Of a DNA stretch of 64,000 bases, positions 51,582 to 60,262 are shown piece by piece; position 1 is the stretch's first letter; every line of letters starts with the position of its first letter. This stretch comes from Berkiella sp964594635. Lineage in GTDB: Bacteria > Pseudomonadota > Gammaproteobacteria > Berkiellales > Berkiellaceae. The notes beneath the pieces are model-generated. The model was not told the origin of the DNA. It saw only the letters and a list, made by a program, of their open reading frames with translations, and did not search any database. Position numbers and translations under genes: made by a program. Location of the stretch: the NCBI GenBank assembly GCA_964594635.1, contig CAZQMV010000003.1, positions 186,001 to 250,000 of the forward strand. The letters are read 5' to 3'.

Positions 51582-51876
51582 AAGGCTCAATTTTTCTAAT
51601 GCTGATATCGGTTAATAATTGCACTTGGCAAGCAAGGCGAGCACGCTTATTCTCTGGTGCATATAAAGAGAGTGCATCTTGCTCATCGATAGATGGTCCG
51701 GGCAAGCTTCCTGTTAATGGTATAATTTCACAAACACAGGTACCACAGATCCCTGCGCGACAACCAAATAAAATCGGCGAATTCAGCGCGGTTAAATGCT
51801 CACTCAGCACGGCCCCCTCAACCAGGGTCAACGCAGGTTTATCAGAATTAATAAATTTAATGCTATATTGTTTCAT
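51574..51876 (-). CDS. [2Fe-2S] ferredoxin
   Basis: This is a plant-type ferredoxin of 100 aa. The cluster ligands are in GCRAGICGTCVC (C-x4-C-x2-C) with the fourth Cys in RLACQVQL. It should carry electrons to the neighbouring oxygenases. No ferredoxin reductase is present in the cluster, so a general reductase elsewhere must feed it. It overlaps the Rieske gene downstream (8 bases) and the di-iron gene upstream (14 bases). Confidence 0.9.
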   Translation of the reverse strand: MKQYSIKFINSDKPALTLVEGAVLSEHLTALNSPILFGCRAGICGTCVCEIIPLTGSLPGPSIDEQDALSLYAPENKRARLACQVQLLTDISIRKIEPYE

Positions 51877-53056
51877 TGGCTATAAATTTTTTAAATTTCT
51901 GTTGATTTTGTTTTAAATGATGGCCCAAATTGTTTTTCGACATAATAAGCATCTCTTTATTTGTTTTATTCAAATAATCAAGTGGTGCTAATAATGATTT
52001 ATAAGACGCAATCGCAATATTGTGCAGCTCAAAACTTTGATGCATAGCGTCGTTTTCTTTGGTAAAACAACGCGCAAGCATATTTAACGCTTCTTGATGC
52101 TGCATTTTAAAAACGTCAGAACGAAGTAATTGATAAATGGTTTGAAATAACGCAGGCTCATACCAAAATATGCCATTAACGACCACTGAAAAATTGAAAT
52201 GATCTTGTTGGCACCCTGCTATCGCCTTATTCACCACCCATTTCTCATAAGCTGTTGGCTTTTCTAAACAGTCAATGATTTCCAAGCCCACTATTTTGGA
52301 GGTATTAAAATGGTAACTTTCATCCATAAAATGATAATAATTAATTTGAGTAGGAATAGGTGCTGCCGCTTTATCCTGCATCACCATATAATCTTTTGCT
52401 AATTTGTGCTGAATCAGTTTACCATTTAACGTTCGTAAACCTCTGATCAATAAATATTGGCTGGCTAAAAAGGCATTTTGCGGCGAAATCACCGAATAGG
52501 CTTTTAATCTGAATTTTCGCCAAAAGTCACTAAAGCGATTGCGATCAGCAAAGACCATGGTTTGCTCAAAAGGCCCTCTCATCGGATAAGTGAACAGCCT
52601 TTTCCCAAAGAGTTGCCATTCAACATCTTCACTGATCGTTTTAAAAGCATGAATGTGCGATCGTTCTTGTTGTGTTTCGAGATCTAGAGTATCGCAAATC
52701 ACTCTAAAATCTTCTAACGAATATAACCCGGTTGCTGCGATATGATTAAAATAGATAGTCGCAATTTCAGCGGAAATGATTTGGCTATAATACGCTACCC
52801 AATACAACTGATTTAATCGCACTCTCTGTGTGAGACTCGATTCATCCCACAAGGGCGTCCCGTACATTAATGACAATGACTCAGGATTCCAATAGTGATC
52901 TTTACAGGCGGCATAATCAAATTGCTTTGTCGCTTCATCAATTAACGCCGTGTGATCTTGCTCTACATTTTTCTCATAATTAAATTGCAACTTTTTGTAA
53001 GTAAGCTGTTCATCCAGTAAGCTTTTCTTTTGGCGCTGTTGTAAATGTGGATGCAT
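51863..53056 (-). CDS. AurF-like di-iron oxygenase
   Basis: The helical protein of 397 aa carries a ferritin-like di-iron site. Glu in ISAEIATIYFNHIA, E-x-x-H in LETQQERSHIHAF and the H-x-x-x-E-x-x-H cluster YHFMDESYHF match the pattern of the AurF p-aminobenzoate N-oxygenase family. AurF-type enzymes oxidise amines to nitro groups or perform hydroxylations. The sequence is longer at the N-terminus than AurF (about 336 aa). It lies eight bases after the hydroxylase gene and overlaps the ferredoxin gene, placing it in the same operon. Confidence 0.75.
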   Translation of the reverse strand: MHPHLQQRQKKSLLDEQLTYKKLQFNYEKNVEQDHTALIDEATKQFDYAACKDHYWNPESLSLMYGTPLWDESSLTQRVRLNQLYWVAYYSQIISAEIATIYFNHIAATGLYSLEDFRVICDTLDLETQQERSHIHAFKTISEDVEWQLFGKRLFTYPMRGPFEQTMVFADRNRFSDFWRKFRLKAYSVISPQNAFLASQYLLIRGLRTLNGKLIQHKLAKDYMVMQDKAAAPIPTQINYYHFMDESYHFNTSKIVGLEIIDCLEKPTAYEKWVVNKAIAGCQQDHFNFSVVVNGIFWYEPALFQTIYQLLRSDVFKMQHQEALNMLARCFTKENDAMHQSFELHNIAIASYKSLLAPLDYLNKTNKEMLIMSKNNLGHHLKQNQQKFKKFIANETI

Positions 53057-53064
53057 CTTGTTCT

Positions 53065-53826
53065 CTATCGAATAAATGGAAAATAAAACTGTTGACGATA
53101 GCTGTTAGTCTTTTTAGGCTGATAGGCAAACTCATGTTCGGTTTCACCATCAAACGTGTTAAAGAGCTTGTCCCAAATAATCAGGTTGGCACCAAAGTTG
53201 TGTGAAGGTTTTAACATGTTGTGATGACTATGGTGCATCCAAGGCATAACAAATATCAGCCCTAGTTTTTCATAAAAACCTCTACCTGGCAGCTTTTGAA
53301 AAGCAATATTGCTGTGTCTTAGAATATCTAAACTCGCCGTCACCATCGCGCCTGCAAAGAAGCCTTCAGGACTTTGACATAAAAAGCCGAGTAGCGGGTT
53401 TAACAACAAATAGACAAACAAAAAGTTGATCCATAAATTATTTCTTGAGGTCGCCCAAATATCAACACGTGGTGAACTATGGTGGCAAATATGTAGTTTC
53501 CACAGATAGTCATTACGATGGAACCAGCGATGCTGCCAATAATAGATAATATCGATCACAATAAAATTCAGAAAAAATGCGCTCCAGAAATGTAACGGGA
53601 GCACTCCTTGTTGTAAAAAAGGTAATGTTGGAAAAACCTTATAAGAAAGCACAATGCCAGCAAGCGGGATCAACACCCCTTGGATAAATAAGCCTGTGAT
53701 GTTGAGCAGCCAATCTAGCGGTTGATAGCTGCGTTGTTGCAAACAAGGAAGACTTAGCTCACCCAGCTGGAGTAAGACGAAGGTGATTGCCGGCAAGCAA
53801 TAAAACCAATATATTGCAGAATCCAT
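53065..53826 (-). CDS. Fatty acid hydroxylase / sterol desaturase family protein
   Basis: This integral membrane di-iron enzyme has 253 aa and four or more hydrophobic segments. All histidine boxes of the family are present: YWQHRWFHR, LHICHHSS and MHHSHHN, with the late NFGANLIIWDKLFNTF segment typical of the superfamily. It hydroxylates or desaturates a fatty acyl, sterol or sphingoid chain. It is the first gene of the minus-strand operon and lies 23 bases from the radA end, which is transcribed in the same direction upstream of it. Confidence 0.88.
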   Translation of the reverse strand: MDSAIYWFYCLPAITFVLLQLGELSLPCLQQRSYQPLDWLLNITGLFIQGVLIPLAGIVLSYKVFPTLPFLQQGVLPLHFWSAFFLNFIVIDIIYYWQHRWFHRNDYLWKLHICHHSSPRVDIWATSRNNLWINFLFVYLLLNPLLGFLCQSPEGFFAGAMVTASLDILRHSNIAFQKLPGRGFYEKLGLIFVMPWMHHSHHNMLKPSHNFGANLIIWDKLFNTFDGETEHEFAYQPKKTNSYRQQFYFPFIR

Positions 53827-53849
53827 TCTACTGCCTTTGTAGCTACAAA

Positions 53850-55214
53850 CTAATCATCTAATTTTGATAAGGCTTCTTTTAAAGTCTCTACCGCAAACAC
53901 TTCCATCCCTTCAGGATTTTGTCGTGGTGCATTCCCCTTTGGCACAATGGCTCGTTTAAAGCCATGTTTGGCGGCTTCTATGATCCTTTCTTGTCCACCA
54001 GGCACAGGTCGCAATTCGCCACTTAAGCCAATTTCACCAAACACCACGGTGCCTTTATCCAGAATTTTATCGCGAAAACTGGTTAACACTGCGACAACGA
54101 TAGCCAGATCAGCACCTGTTTCAGTGATTTTGACGCCCCCAACCACATTTAAAAAGACATCCATCTGATGCATGGTGATACCGCTATGACGATGCAATAC
54201 CGCTAACAGTAACGCTAAGCGATTATGATCGTACCCCACCGTCACGCGTCTTGGCACACCATGGCTGTCATCAACCAAGGCTTGGATTTCTAGTAATAAA
54301 GGACGTGTTCCTTCCCAAGAAACCAAGACGATGGTGCCAGAAGAAGGTTTCGCGGTACGAGATAAAAAGATCGCTGAAGGATTATTGACTTCGCGCAGCC
54401 CTTTATCCGTCATGGAGAAAATGCCTAATTCGTTAACCGCACCAAAGCGATTTTTGATAGCACGCACAATGCGAAAGCGACTTTCCTTTTCGCCTTCAAA
54501 ATATAAAACGGTATCCACCATATGTTCTAGCACGCGTGGGCCAGCGATAGCACCATCTTTGTTCACATGGCCTACTAAATAAAGTGAAATGCCCGATTGC
54601 TTAGCAAATCGTACCAGCAAGGCTGCACTCTCTCGCACTTGGCTGACCGATCCTGGGGCAGACTGAATAATTTGTGTGAAAATGGTTTGGATGGAATCGA
54701 TTACCATCACATGCGGTTTTTGCTGTGTTGCTAGCGCTATAATGGTTTCTACTTGCGTTTCAGCTAACAGATTTAAGGGCATTTGCCCCACGCCTAAGCG
54801 TTTTGCGCGCATGGAAACTTGCTGTAAAGATTCCTCACCCGTGACATACAACGCTTTACTGGGATCCGGTAAATGTGCCAAAGCTTGTAACAGCAAGGTT
54901 GATTTGCCAATCCCAGGATCACCGCCGATTAAAATCACAGAGCCCATCACTAACCCACCCCCTAATACTCTATCCAGCTCTTCAAGGCCGGTAGAGATCC
55001 GCGAAGCTTGGGTGGTGCTAATTTGCGGAAGGGGAATAATGGTTGCTTCGTCACTACCCGCATAACCTTGCCAGCGACCCGTTAAAGGAGCTGCTTTAGT
55101 CATTGCCATTTCAGTCATGCTATTCCAAGCGCCGCAGTCTGTACATTGACCCAGCCATTTGGGGCTGACGCTGCCACAACCTGAACAAGAATACTGTGTT
55201 TTAACCTTTGCCAT
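53850..55214 (-). CDS. radA: DNA repair protein RadA
   Basis: RadA is a RecA-like ATPase that promotes branch migration during recombination. The N-terminal zinc finger (CSGCGSVSPKWLGQCTDCG), Walker A GGDPGIGKSTLL, the RadA motif KNRFGAVNELG and the C-terminal Lon-like domain (VGGVKITETGADLAI, ELRPVPGGQERI) are all visible. The 454 aa is standard. It precedes the hydroxylase gene by 23 bases on the same strand, so read-through into the oxygenase operon is possible. Confidence 0.96.
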   Translation of the reverse strand: MAKVKTQYSCSGCGSVSPKWLGQCTDCGAWNSMTEMAMTKAAPLTGRWQGYAGSDEATIIPLPQISTTQASRISTGLEELDRVLGGGLVMGSVILIGGDPGIGKSTLLLQALAHLPDPSKALYVTGEESLQQVSMRAKRLGVGQMPLNLLAETQVETIIALATQQKPHVMVIDSIQTIFTQIIQSAPGSVSQVRESAALLVRFAKQSGISLYLVGHVNKDGAIAGPRVLEHMVDTVLYFEGEKESRFRIVRAIKNRFGAVNELGIFSMTDKGLREVNNPSAIFLSRTAKPSSGTIVLVSWEGTRPLLLEIQALVDDSHGVPRRVTVGYDHNRLALLLAVLHRHSGITMHQMDVFLNVVGGVKITETGADLAIVVAVLTSFRDKILDKGTVVFGEIGLSGELRPVPGGQERIIEAAKHGFKRAIVPKGNAPRQNPEGMEVFAVETLKEALSKLDD

Positions 55215-55263
55215 ATTTTGTCAACTTTCTAAAGATTACCTAGCGAAAACCGATATAACGGCT

Positions 55264-55713
55264 ATGAGCACGTATATCGCCAATGAAATATTGATCAATG
55301 CCTCGAGGGTAAAACCTGATCACAGGCCAGATATTCATGAGTTCGTTTTGAACGAAAACTTGCATGTCATCGAATGTGTCCATGTAGAATCCCTTGCGGA
55401 AGGCATTATTTATCCCATACATGACTTTCGTGTTACTTTACATGGGGTACTGTTTGAACTCAATCACGTTCGCGTTAACCCCCGTCTAGACAACAGTTTT
55501 ATGATTGGCCAATTAACCAAAGCGTTGGCTGACATTGGCGTGAATGTCTATAACACTCCTTCAGCTGACACTATGGCTGTGTGCTATCGTCCGTTAGGTG
55601 AAATCACAGAAAATGTACGATTTTACTTTAATGAATTAGGTAGCTGCGTTTTTCTTTGCCCCAATGCCAAACTCAAAGCCGTCCCCTCTTCCGACCATCT
55701 GCACTTTGGCTAA
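55264..55713 (+). CDS. Hypothetical 149-aa protein
   Basis: ATG 55264 is preferred because the frame upstream would run over the divergent radA start. The product (MSTYIANEILINASRVKP) is soluble, beta-strand-rich, with FRVTLHGVLFELNHVRVNP and VRFYFNELGSCVFLCPNA. No signal peptide or known motif was found. The Shine-Dalgarno is weak. It is divergent from radA by 49 bases. The function is unknown. Confidence 0.55.
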   Translation: MSTYIANEILINASRVKPDHRPDIHEFVLNENLHVIECVHVESLAEGIIYPIHDFRVTLHGVLFELNHVRVNPRLDNSFMIGQLTKALADIGVNVYNTPSADTMAVCYRPLGEITENVRFYFNELGSCVFLCPNAKLKAVPSSDHLHFG

Positions 55714-55791
55714 CCTACAAAGCTTGTAAGTTTACTAAGATTCCTATATTATCTGCGGCCGCTAGATGACTTCTGAACGAGGTAGTAAAAG

Positions 55792-56652
55792 ATGTCGACC
55801 AAAGGTCCCGATGATTTCCAGGTAAAAAATATCATTAGCAGTCCGTCAAAACATAAGGTGATGACTTCATTACCTTCGCCTGAAAGCATTACAACCTTAA
55901 AACCCCTTGAAACTGCCGCGCCTAAATTATTCACTAAAATAATGTCCGGTTTGAAACTTATTTATTCATATGTTGCCGATCGAAATTATCAAGAAAATAC
56001 GGTCACTTTTTTTCATCACGCAGGCAGTACTGCTTTATATGAAAAACATTATTGCACCAAGATCAATGGTAAAGATCATGGAAAAAAACTCGGTAATATT
56101 TTCCCCGTGCTTAAAAATACTTTAAAAGAAATCGAAATTGCGCTAGCCCAACCTCACTTAAAGGAACATGAAAAAATCTTACTGGATTTCCAAGCTGAAT
56201 ATATTTGGCAAATTAATATCTTAGTATTAGTCATAAAATCTTTGAGCCAAGAAACACAAGAACACTTAAAAACTCACTGCAACATTGACAGTAACAGTCT
56301 CAGCGAAATCATCACTTCTCCTCGCAAAAAAGAACGTATTAACCAACTGCATCCTTTAAATCCTTCCCTTCCTCGCACACCTAAAAAGTTAAGTCTAACG
56401 GATAGATTGACCATCGAGGCCCTTCAGAATAATGGCTCTCCTACTAAACCGGTTAGCTCTTTAATTTCAACAGCCGCGCCTGTGGATGTGACGGGTATTT
56501 TTCAAATGGTACCTCGGAATGTGAAGATCAGTAAGAAAACCTTAACACCACAATTCGAAAAGCTTCTTTCAACCGCACCTTCTCTTACAAAAACGCAAGA
56601 TCCTACTCAACCTATTTCTGTATTAGCGGCTTCGGTTTCGATTAAGCGTTAG
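55792..56652 (+). CDS. Hypothetical effector-like protein (286 aa)
   Basis: The soluble protein is without a signal peptide. It has a short helical core (KNTLKEIEIALAQPHLKEHE, AEYIWQINILVLVIKSLS) flanked by Ser/Thr/Pro/Lys-rich, probably flexible ends (SSPSKHKVMTSLPSPES at the start, and a C-terminus rich in prolines, lysines and threonines). This make-up is common in secreted effectors of the presumed lineage, but no specific domain or secretion signal can be identified. It is a single gene with no named family. Confidence 0.55.
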   Translation: MSTKGPDDFQVKNIISSPSKHKVMTSLPSPESITTLKPLETAAPKLFTKIMSGLKLIYSYVADRNYQENTVTFFHHAGSTALYEKHYCTKINGKDHGKKLGNIFPVLKNTLKEIEIALAQPHLKEHEKILLDFQAEYIWQINILVLVIKSLSQETQEHLKTHCNIDSNSLSEIITSPRKKERINQLHPLNPSLPRTPKKLSLTDRLTIEALQNNGSPTKPVSSLISTAAPVDVTGIFQMVPRNVKISKKTLTPQFEKLLSTAPSLTKTQDPTQPISVLAASVSIKR

Positions 56653-56720
56653 GATTGGCTTGATAGTCTTTCAACTCTTGCATAAGCTAACAGTAGGCCT
56701 TATTACTTTAAGCCATACTG

Positions 56721-57470
56721 ATGATTCTTTCATGCCTATCATTGCTGCGCACCTTAATCGGCTGGATTGATCTGGCCCTGCTGACACTTGTGCTTTATCT
56801 ATTAAGCTTTCTACCAAAAAATCTTCTTGGAACATGGTATCGTCATTGTTATCGATACTGGAGCATGGTTTTTGTCAGAGCCTTGCGAGTGGATTTGTTT
56901 TTGCATCAGAAAAACCATCATCCGCTGCCTAAGCAATATATTCTAATAGGCAATCATCCTTCAGCGTTTGAAGATATTGGTATGCCTGCTCTATTTGATG
57001 TTTACTACTTAGCCAAAATTGAAGTGAAGGATTGGTGGATAGTCGGGCGCATTAGCAAAGCTGTCGGCACTTTTTATGTCGATAGAGAATCCAAAGATTC
57101 AAGACAGGGTGCCTCTAACGAGTTAAAGGAAACCCTGCTTTCAAGACACATTAATATTGGTCTTTATCCTGAAGGCGGCTGCAAAGGACGACGAATTTGC
57201 ACCCCCTTTCGCTATGGTGCTTTTGATTTATCAATACAAAGTGACGTGCCGATTGTGCCCGTTTTTTTGCACTATGAAGCGCAAGAAGATTTTGAATGGC
57301 AACATCAACATCTCCTTCATAAATTGTGGATGATTTTAACCGCGCAGAATCATCGCGCTAATTATTATGTTTATGATGCTATCGATCCCAAACAATTTCC
57401 TTCTAAAGAAGCTTTTTGCGAACATGTGCAACATTTGTATGTAGAATGGCAGAAACGGTATTTAGATTAG
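56721..57470 (+). CDS. PlsC-family lysophospholipid acyltransferase with variant H-x4-E motif
   Basis: One N-terminal hydrophobic region (about 12-32) is followed by the acyltransferase domain. The first motif reads GNHPSAFEDIG: His79 with Glu84 where the canonical H-x4-D has Asp, and Asp85 right after. The second block has KAVGTFYVDRESKDSRQ, and the glycerophosphate-binding motif is LYPEGGCKG (Glu151). Members acylate lysophosphatidic acid or related lipids, and the 249 aa fits. The activity may be altered or the Asp may be displaced by one residue. It stands alone, far from the LplT-like gene. Confidence 0.8.
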   Translation: MILSCLSLLRTLIGWIDLALLTLVLYLLSFLPKNLLGTWYRHCYRYWSMVFVRALRVDLFLHQKNHHPLPKQYILIGNHPSAFEDIGMPALFDVYYLAKIEVKDWWIVGRISKAVGTFYVDRESKDSRQGASNELKETLLSRHINIGLYPEGGCKGRRICTPFRYGAFDLSIQSDVPIVPVFLHYEAQEDFEWQHQHLLHKLWMILTAQNHRANYYVYDAIDPKQFPSKEAFCEHVQHLYVEWQKRYLD

Positions 57471-57493
57471 CTCTCTTTCTCCGTAACTTCCTC

Positions 57494-57537
57494 GCGAGCT
57501 TTGCTCGCAATTTGCCTCTACCGCTTGCGGGAGAGGC
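57494..57537. repeat. REP-like hairpins after the acyltransferase gene
   Basis: Stem GCGAGC/GCTCGC (57494-57508, loop TTT) is followed by GCCTCTACCGC (57514-57524) and GCGGGAGAGGC (57527-57537), which pair with one mismatch around a TT loop. The next 80 bases to the end of the following convergent gene are GC-richer than the genes and include GAGGGGGAT and CCCTCACCCTC words. No gene fits here; this is a palindromic intergenic repeat or terminator. Confidence 0.5.
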
Positions 57538-57616
57538 AGCAAATCCGCTGAAGCAATGCGAAAGCGGTGAGGGGGATGGTAATGGCAGTGAACTTTTAAG
57601 ACCCTCACCCTCAAAT

Positions 57617-58183
57617 TTAATGCGTTAATCTTCTTTGATGATGATGAATTGCGGTTGGCGGAACTATTATTGGCTGCGCAGTAGACAGCATGCTCGCTGT
57701 AAGCCGAGGTAAATACGTTTTATTCACATACATAATGCCTTGCACTTCCTCATAAGTGTTTTCCACGCCATTCGCTTTATTGTATGCCCAAATTTTTAAG
57801 GTAGGATGAATGCACCATTTGGCTGTACTTAGTATAAGTTTTGCATCATCAAACTGCTCTTGCTCAATGGCTTTTATTAACTGTTTCTCCACCAATGGGA
57901 TAGTAAATGGGCTTTGTTCGCCCTTAAAATTGCTAAGACAAGTCATTCCCACAAAAATGAGTTCTTGTCGAAAGGCACCGCAATTTAAAATGAAGTAACC
58001 TACCTGGGCATCAAGCTTGGCAAGTTCTCCTAATAAAGCCATTTGTTCCATAAAAGAAAGTACGATGGATTTTTGTTGCATCGTACTTGCAATCACACGA
58101 GCGTCAAATAACTCGCCGTGTGTGACTGCTACGTGAAAAGATTGTTTGATTGCCTGAACTTCATTTTGCGCGCCTAACATCAT
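57617..58183 (-). CDS. Hypothetical helical protein (188 aa)
   Basis: AAGG lies about ten bases before ATG 58183 and a second ATG follows directly. The sequence is soluble and helical with repeated short helix pairs (SFHVAVTHGELFDARVIAST, KAIEQEQFDDAKLILSTA) that resemble helical-repeat folds. It ends with a histidine/arginine tail (IHHHQRRLTH). No family was recognised. It stands alone between repeats and the HicB-like gene. Confidence 0.55.
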   Translation of the reverse strand: MMLGAQNEVQAIKQSFHVAVTHGELFDARVIASTMQQKSIVLSFMEQMALLGELAKLDAQVGYFILNCGAFRQELIFVGMTCLSNFKGEQSPFTIPLVEKQLIKAIEQEQFDDAKLILSTAKWCIHPTLKIWAYNKANGVENTYEEVQGIMYVNKTYLPRLTASMLSTAQPIIVPPTAIHHHQRRLTH

Positions 58184-58212
58184 GGTACTGCACCTTACTT
58201 CTGGTTTTTAAT

Positions 58213-58455
58213 TTATAACGATTTTCGCTTTTCGTTTGGGAAAGGCTGCTCTGGTTTAATTGCTTCCTTATCACAAAATGCTAAGTATTCATCTACTGCC
58301 TCGTGGAATGCTTTTAGCAAACTTTCAGCATCCTTCGCTTCATAGGTAACTAACCCTCTTATAAATTCTACTTTGCCGTATAAGAGATTGTTTTCAACAT
58401 CAATGTTGACAGAGCCATAATAACCTTTGTATGGATGAAGTCGGCTATTCTTCAT
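58213..58455 (-). CDS. Orphan HicB-like protein
   Basis: The 80 residues match the core of HicB-type antitoxins: YGSVNIDVENNLLYGKVEFI, then AKDAESLLKAFHEAVDEYLA. HicB neutralises the HicA RNase, but no HicA-like ORF lies within 130 bases upstream or downstream, and the DNA-binding C-terminal domain is missing. It is probably a solitary or relic antitoxin or a HicB-like regulator. Only weak ribosome-binding bases precede ATG 58455. Confidence 0.7.
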   Translation of the reverse strand: MKNSRLHPYKGYYGSVNIDVENNLLYGKVEFIRGLVTYEAKDAESLLKAFHEAVDEYLAFCDKEAIKPEQPFPNEKRKSL

Positions 58456-58586
58456 AAATTCTTCGTTCTGTAAATATTCTTCATATATTTTAACTGATAT
58501 AAATCTATTATTAAATGAGGGGTATTTATTCCGTACGTCTATGAATGATCATCTGGCGGTAGCCAGGTTACAGATTAGCCTCCCAT

Positions 58587-59225
58587 TTAGGCGGTAGCCG
58601 ATATGGGGAGTATGGAGTCAATATCACCCGAAATGATCGCCGGTAAATTTTCTGCTATTTTCTCTAACGGCCAATCCCACCAAGCAAGCTGCAATAAATA
58701 CTCAATGGTTTTATCATCAAATCTTTTGCGAATAGGTTTAGCAGGATTGCCGCCCACAATCGTATAAGGCTCAACATCTTTAGTAACTAAGGCATTGGTG
58801 CCAATAATCGCCCCATGGCCAATCTTGATACCTTGCATAATAGTGGCAGAATTTCCAATCCACACATCATTACCTATTACGGTATCACCTTTGCTGGTGA
58901 CATTGATCGGCGCATTACTCCACGATTTACCCATTACCTTAAACGGATAAGTCGATATCCCATCCATGGCGTGATTTGAACCATTCATAATGAAACGTAC
59001 GCCGGTGGCAATTTGGCAAAATTTACCGATGATCAATTTATCTCCCATAAAGGGAAATAAATAGAGCACATTTTTTTCAAAATTATGAACATCCTCTGGA
59101 TCATCGTAATAGGTATAATCGCCCACGATAATTTGCGGATTGGTGATAATATTTTTGAGAAAACAGGTTCTTGTAACGCCTTCAATAGGGTACAAGGTAT
59201 TCGGATCGGGATGAACTATTGTCAT
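58587..59225 (-). CDS. Xenobiotic acetyltransferase, Vat/CatB type
   Basis: This 212-aa left-handed beta-helix acetyltransferase transfers acetyl from acetyl-CoA. Signature segments are GDYTYYDDPED, GKFCQIATGVRFIMNGSNHA (with the catalytic His), NDVWIGNSATIMQGIKIG and GGNPAKPIRKRF. Relatives inactivate streptogramin A or chloramphenicol; many chromosomal copies have unknown substrates. It lies eight bases after the methyltransferase gene on the same strand. Its role in resistance cannot be judged from sequence. Confidence 0.88.
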   Translation of the reverse strand: MTIVHPDPNTLYPIEGVTRTCFLKNIITNPQIIVGDYTYYDDPEDVHNFEKNVLYLFPFMGDKLIIGKFCQIATGVRFIMNGSNHAMDGISTYPFKVMGKSWSNAPINVTSKGDTVIGNDVWIGNSATIMQGIKIGHGAIIGTNALVTKDVEPYTIVGGNPAKPIRKRFDDKTIEYLLQLAWWDWPLEKIAENLPAIISGDIDSILPISATA

Positions 59226-59233
59226 ATTTTTAA

Positions 59234-60181
59234 TTATTTCCTCGCGATCACCGTGGGAAACATGCCTTGCTTATCATAAATAATATCGATATCCGTAAAA
59301 CCCGCCTCCATCAATTGCTCTCTGGTTTGCTCTTCGGTTCTAAACGACTGCCAGGCTACTTGCAAAATATCCACAAATACAGCTTTTTGTTTTAAAGCTG
59401 CGGCTGGATCATAGTTTTTCCAGGTGGAATTTGGAGCTAGCACGGGAGGTGGGGTTAAAAAGCTCGTGATGAGGATCCCTTGGGGTTTTAATGCTTTAAA
59501 AAATTGTTTATATAACGCCACCACTTTTTTATCATCGGGCTCATAAATATTCAGACCATTACTGGTCAGGATATCATATTGCTCATCTATCTCAAGATCC
59601 CATGCATTTTTTTTAATTAAAGACACCGCCATATTTTGATGCTTTTGCACGTTTTCTTGTGCTAGCTTTAGTGAGTTTTCATCTAAATCAATGCCAACCA
59701 GTTTAATGTCATAATGATCAGAATAATCTAACCCTAAAAGATCATCCATTAACCCACAGGGTACAGAAGCCAAGGTCATGCCGCTTTTCATTTGTTGTTG
59801 CAAGTGCTTTTTAAATAAGGCAAAGCGTTGTTGAGTTGCCACCACTGCGGGAGCATGATGCAGCAACCAATGTTCTAACGGATGCAATTGTTGTTTTTGT
59901 GGACCATGCAAAATAATATACGAAGTCCAATAGCCATTTAAGCCTTTATTGAGTAATAAGAAGCGGCCAAGTTCAAATTCATTTATTTGTTCAAGTAAAC
60001 TCAACTCTTGTTCTAAGGGTAATACCAAATTCTGCGAAGCTTTCAGTCGCTCTTGATGTTCTGCTAAATCATAATGAGGCATCGTATCGCTGTGGCTGAT
60101 AAGATTTGACTCTGCATGGGCCGTTATTGTGCTCACAAGGGCTCCTATCATGAATAATATTGAGGTAAAGAGATTCTTCAT
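59234..60181 (-). CDS. SAM-dependent methyltransferase with an N-terminal signal peptide
   Basis: The first 23 residues (MKNLFTSILFMIGALVSTIT, then AHA) form a clean signal peptide. The rest shows a Rossmann methyltransferase: LASVPCGLMDDLLGLD (motif I, with Pro-Cys-Gly rather than Gly-x-Gly), LVGIDLDENSLKLAQENV (acidic loop), YDILTSNGLNIY and FFKALKPQGILITSFL. SAM is cytoplasmic, so export is puzzling; the enzyme could be anchored, misannotated at its start, or exported to a host. It is followed by the acetyltransferase gene after eight bases. The family resembles small-molecule or lipid methyltransferases. Confidence 0.72.
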   Translation of the reverse strand: MKNLFTSILFMIGALVSTITAHAESNLISHSDTMPHYDLAEHQERLKASQNLVLPLEQELSLLEQINEFELGRFLLLNKGLNGYWTSYIILHGPQKQQLHPLEHWLLHHAPAVVATQQRFALFKKHLQQQMKSGMTLASVPCGLMDDLLGLDYSDHYDIKLVGIDLDENSLKLAQENVQKHQNMAVSLIKKNAWDLEIDEQYDILTSNGLNIYEPDDKKVVALYKQFFKALKPQGILITSFLTPPPVLAPNSTWKNYDPAAALKQKAVFVDILQVAWQSFRTEEQTREQLMEAGFTDIDIIYDKQGMFPTVIARK

Positions 60182-60262
60182 TATTTAATGCTCTCAAAAA
60201 TCAAATTCCAACAAGACGGCTTATTAAAGAGTGTGAAATATAACAACTTCTCAGCTTTTTAA

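Noticed and set aside
40466..53826. Complete sterol biosynthesis cluster
   Set aside because: No squalene epoxidase, oxidosqualene cyclase or demethylase set is present; only sterol-like oxygenases were seen.
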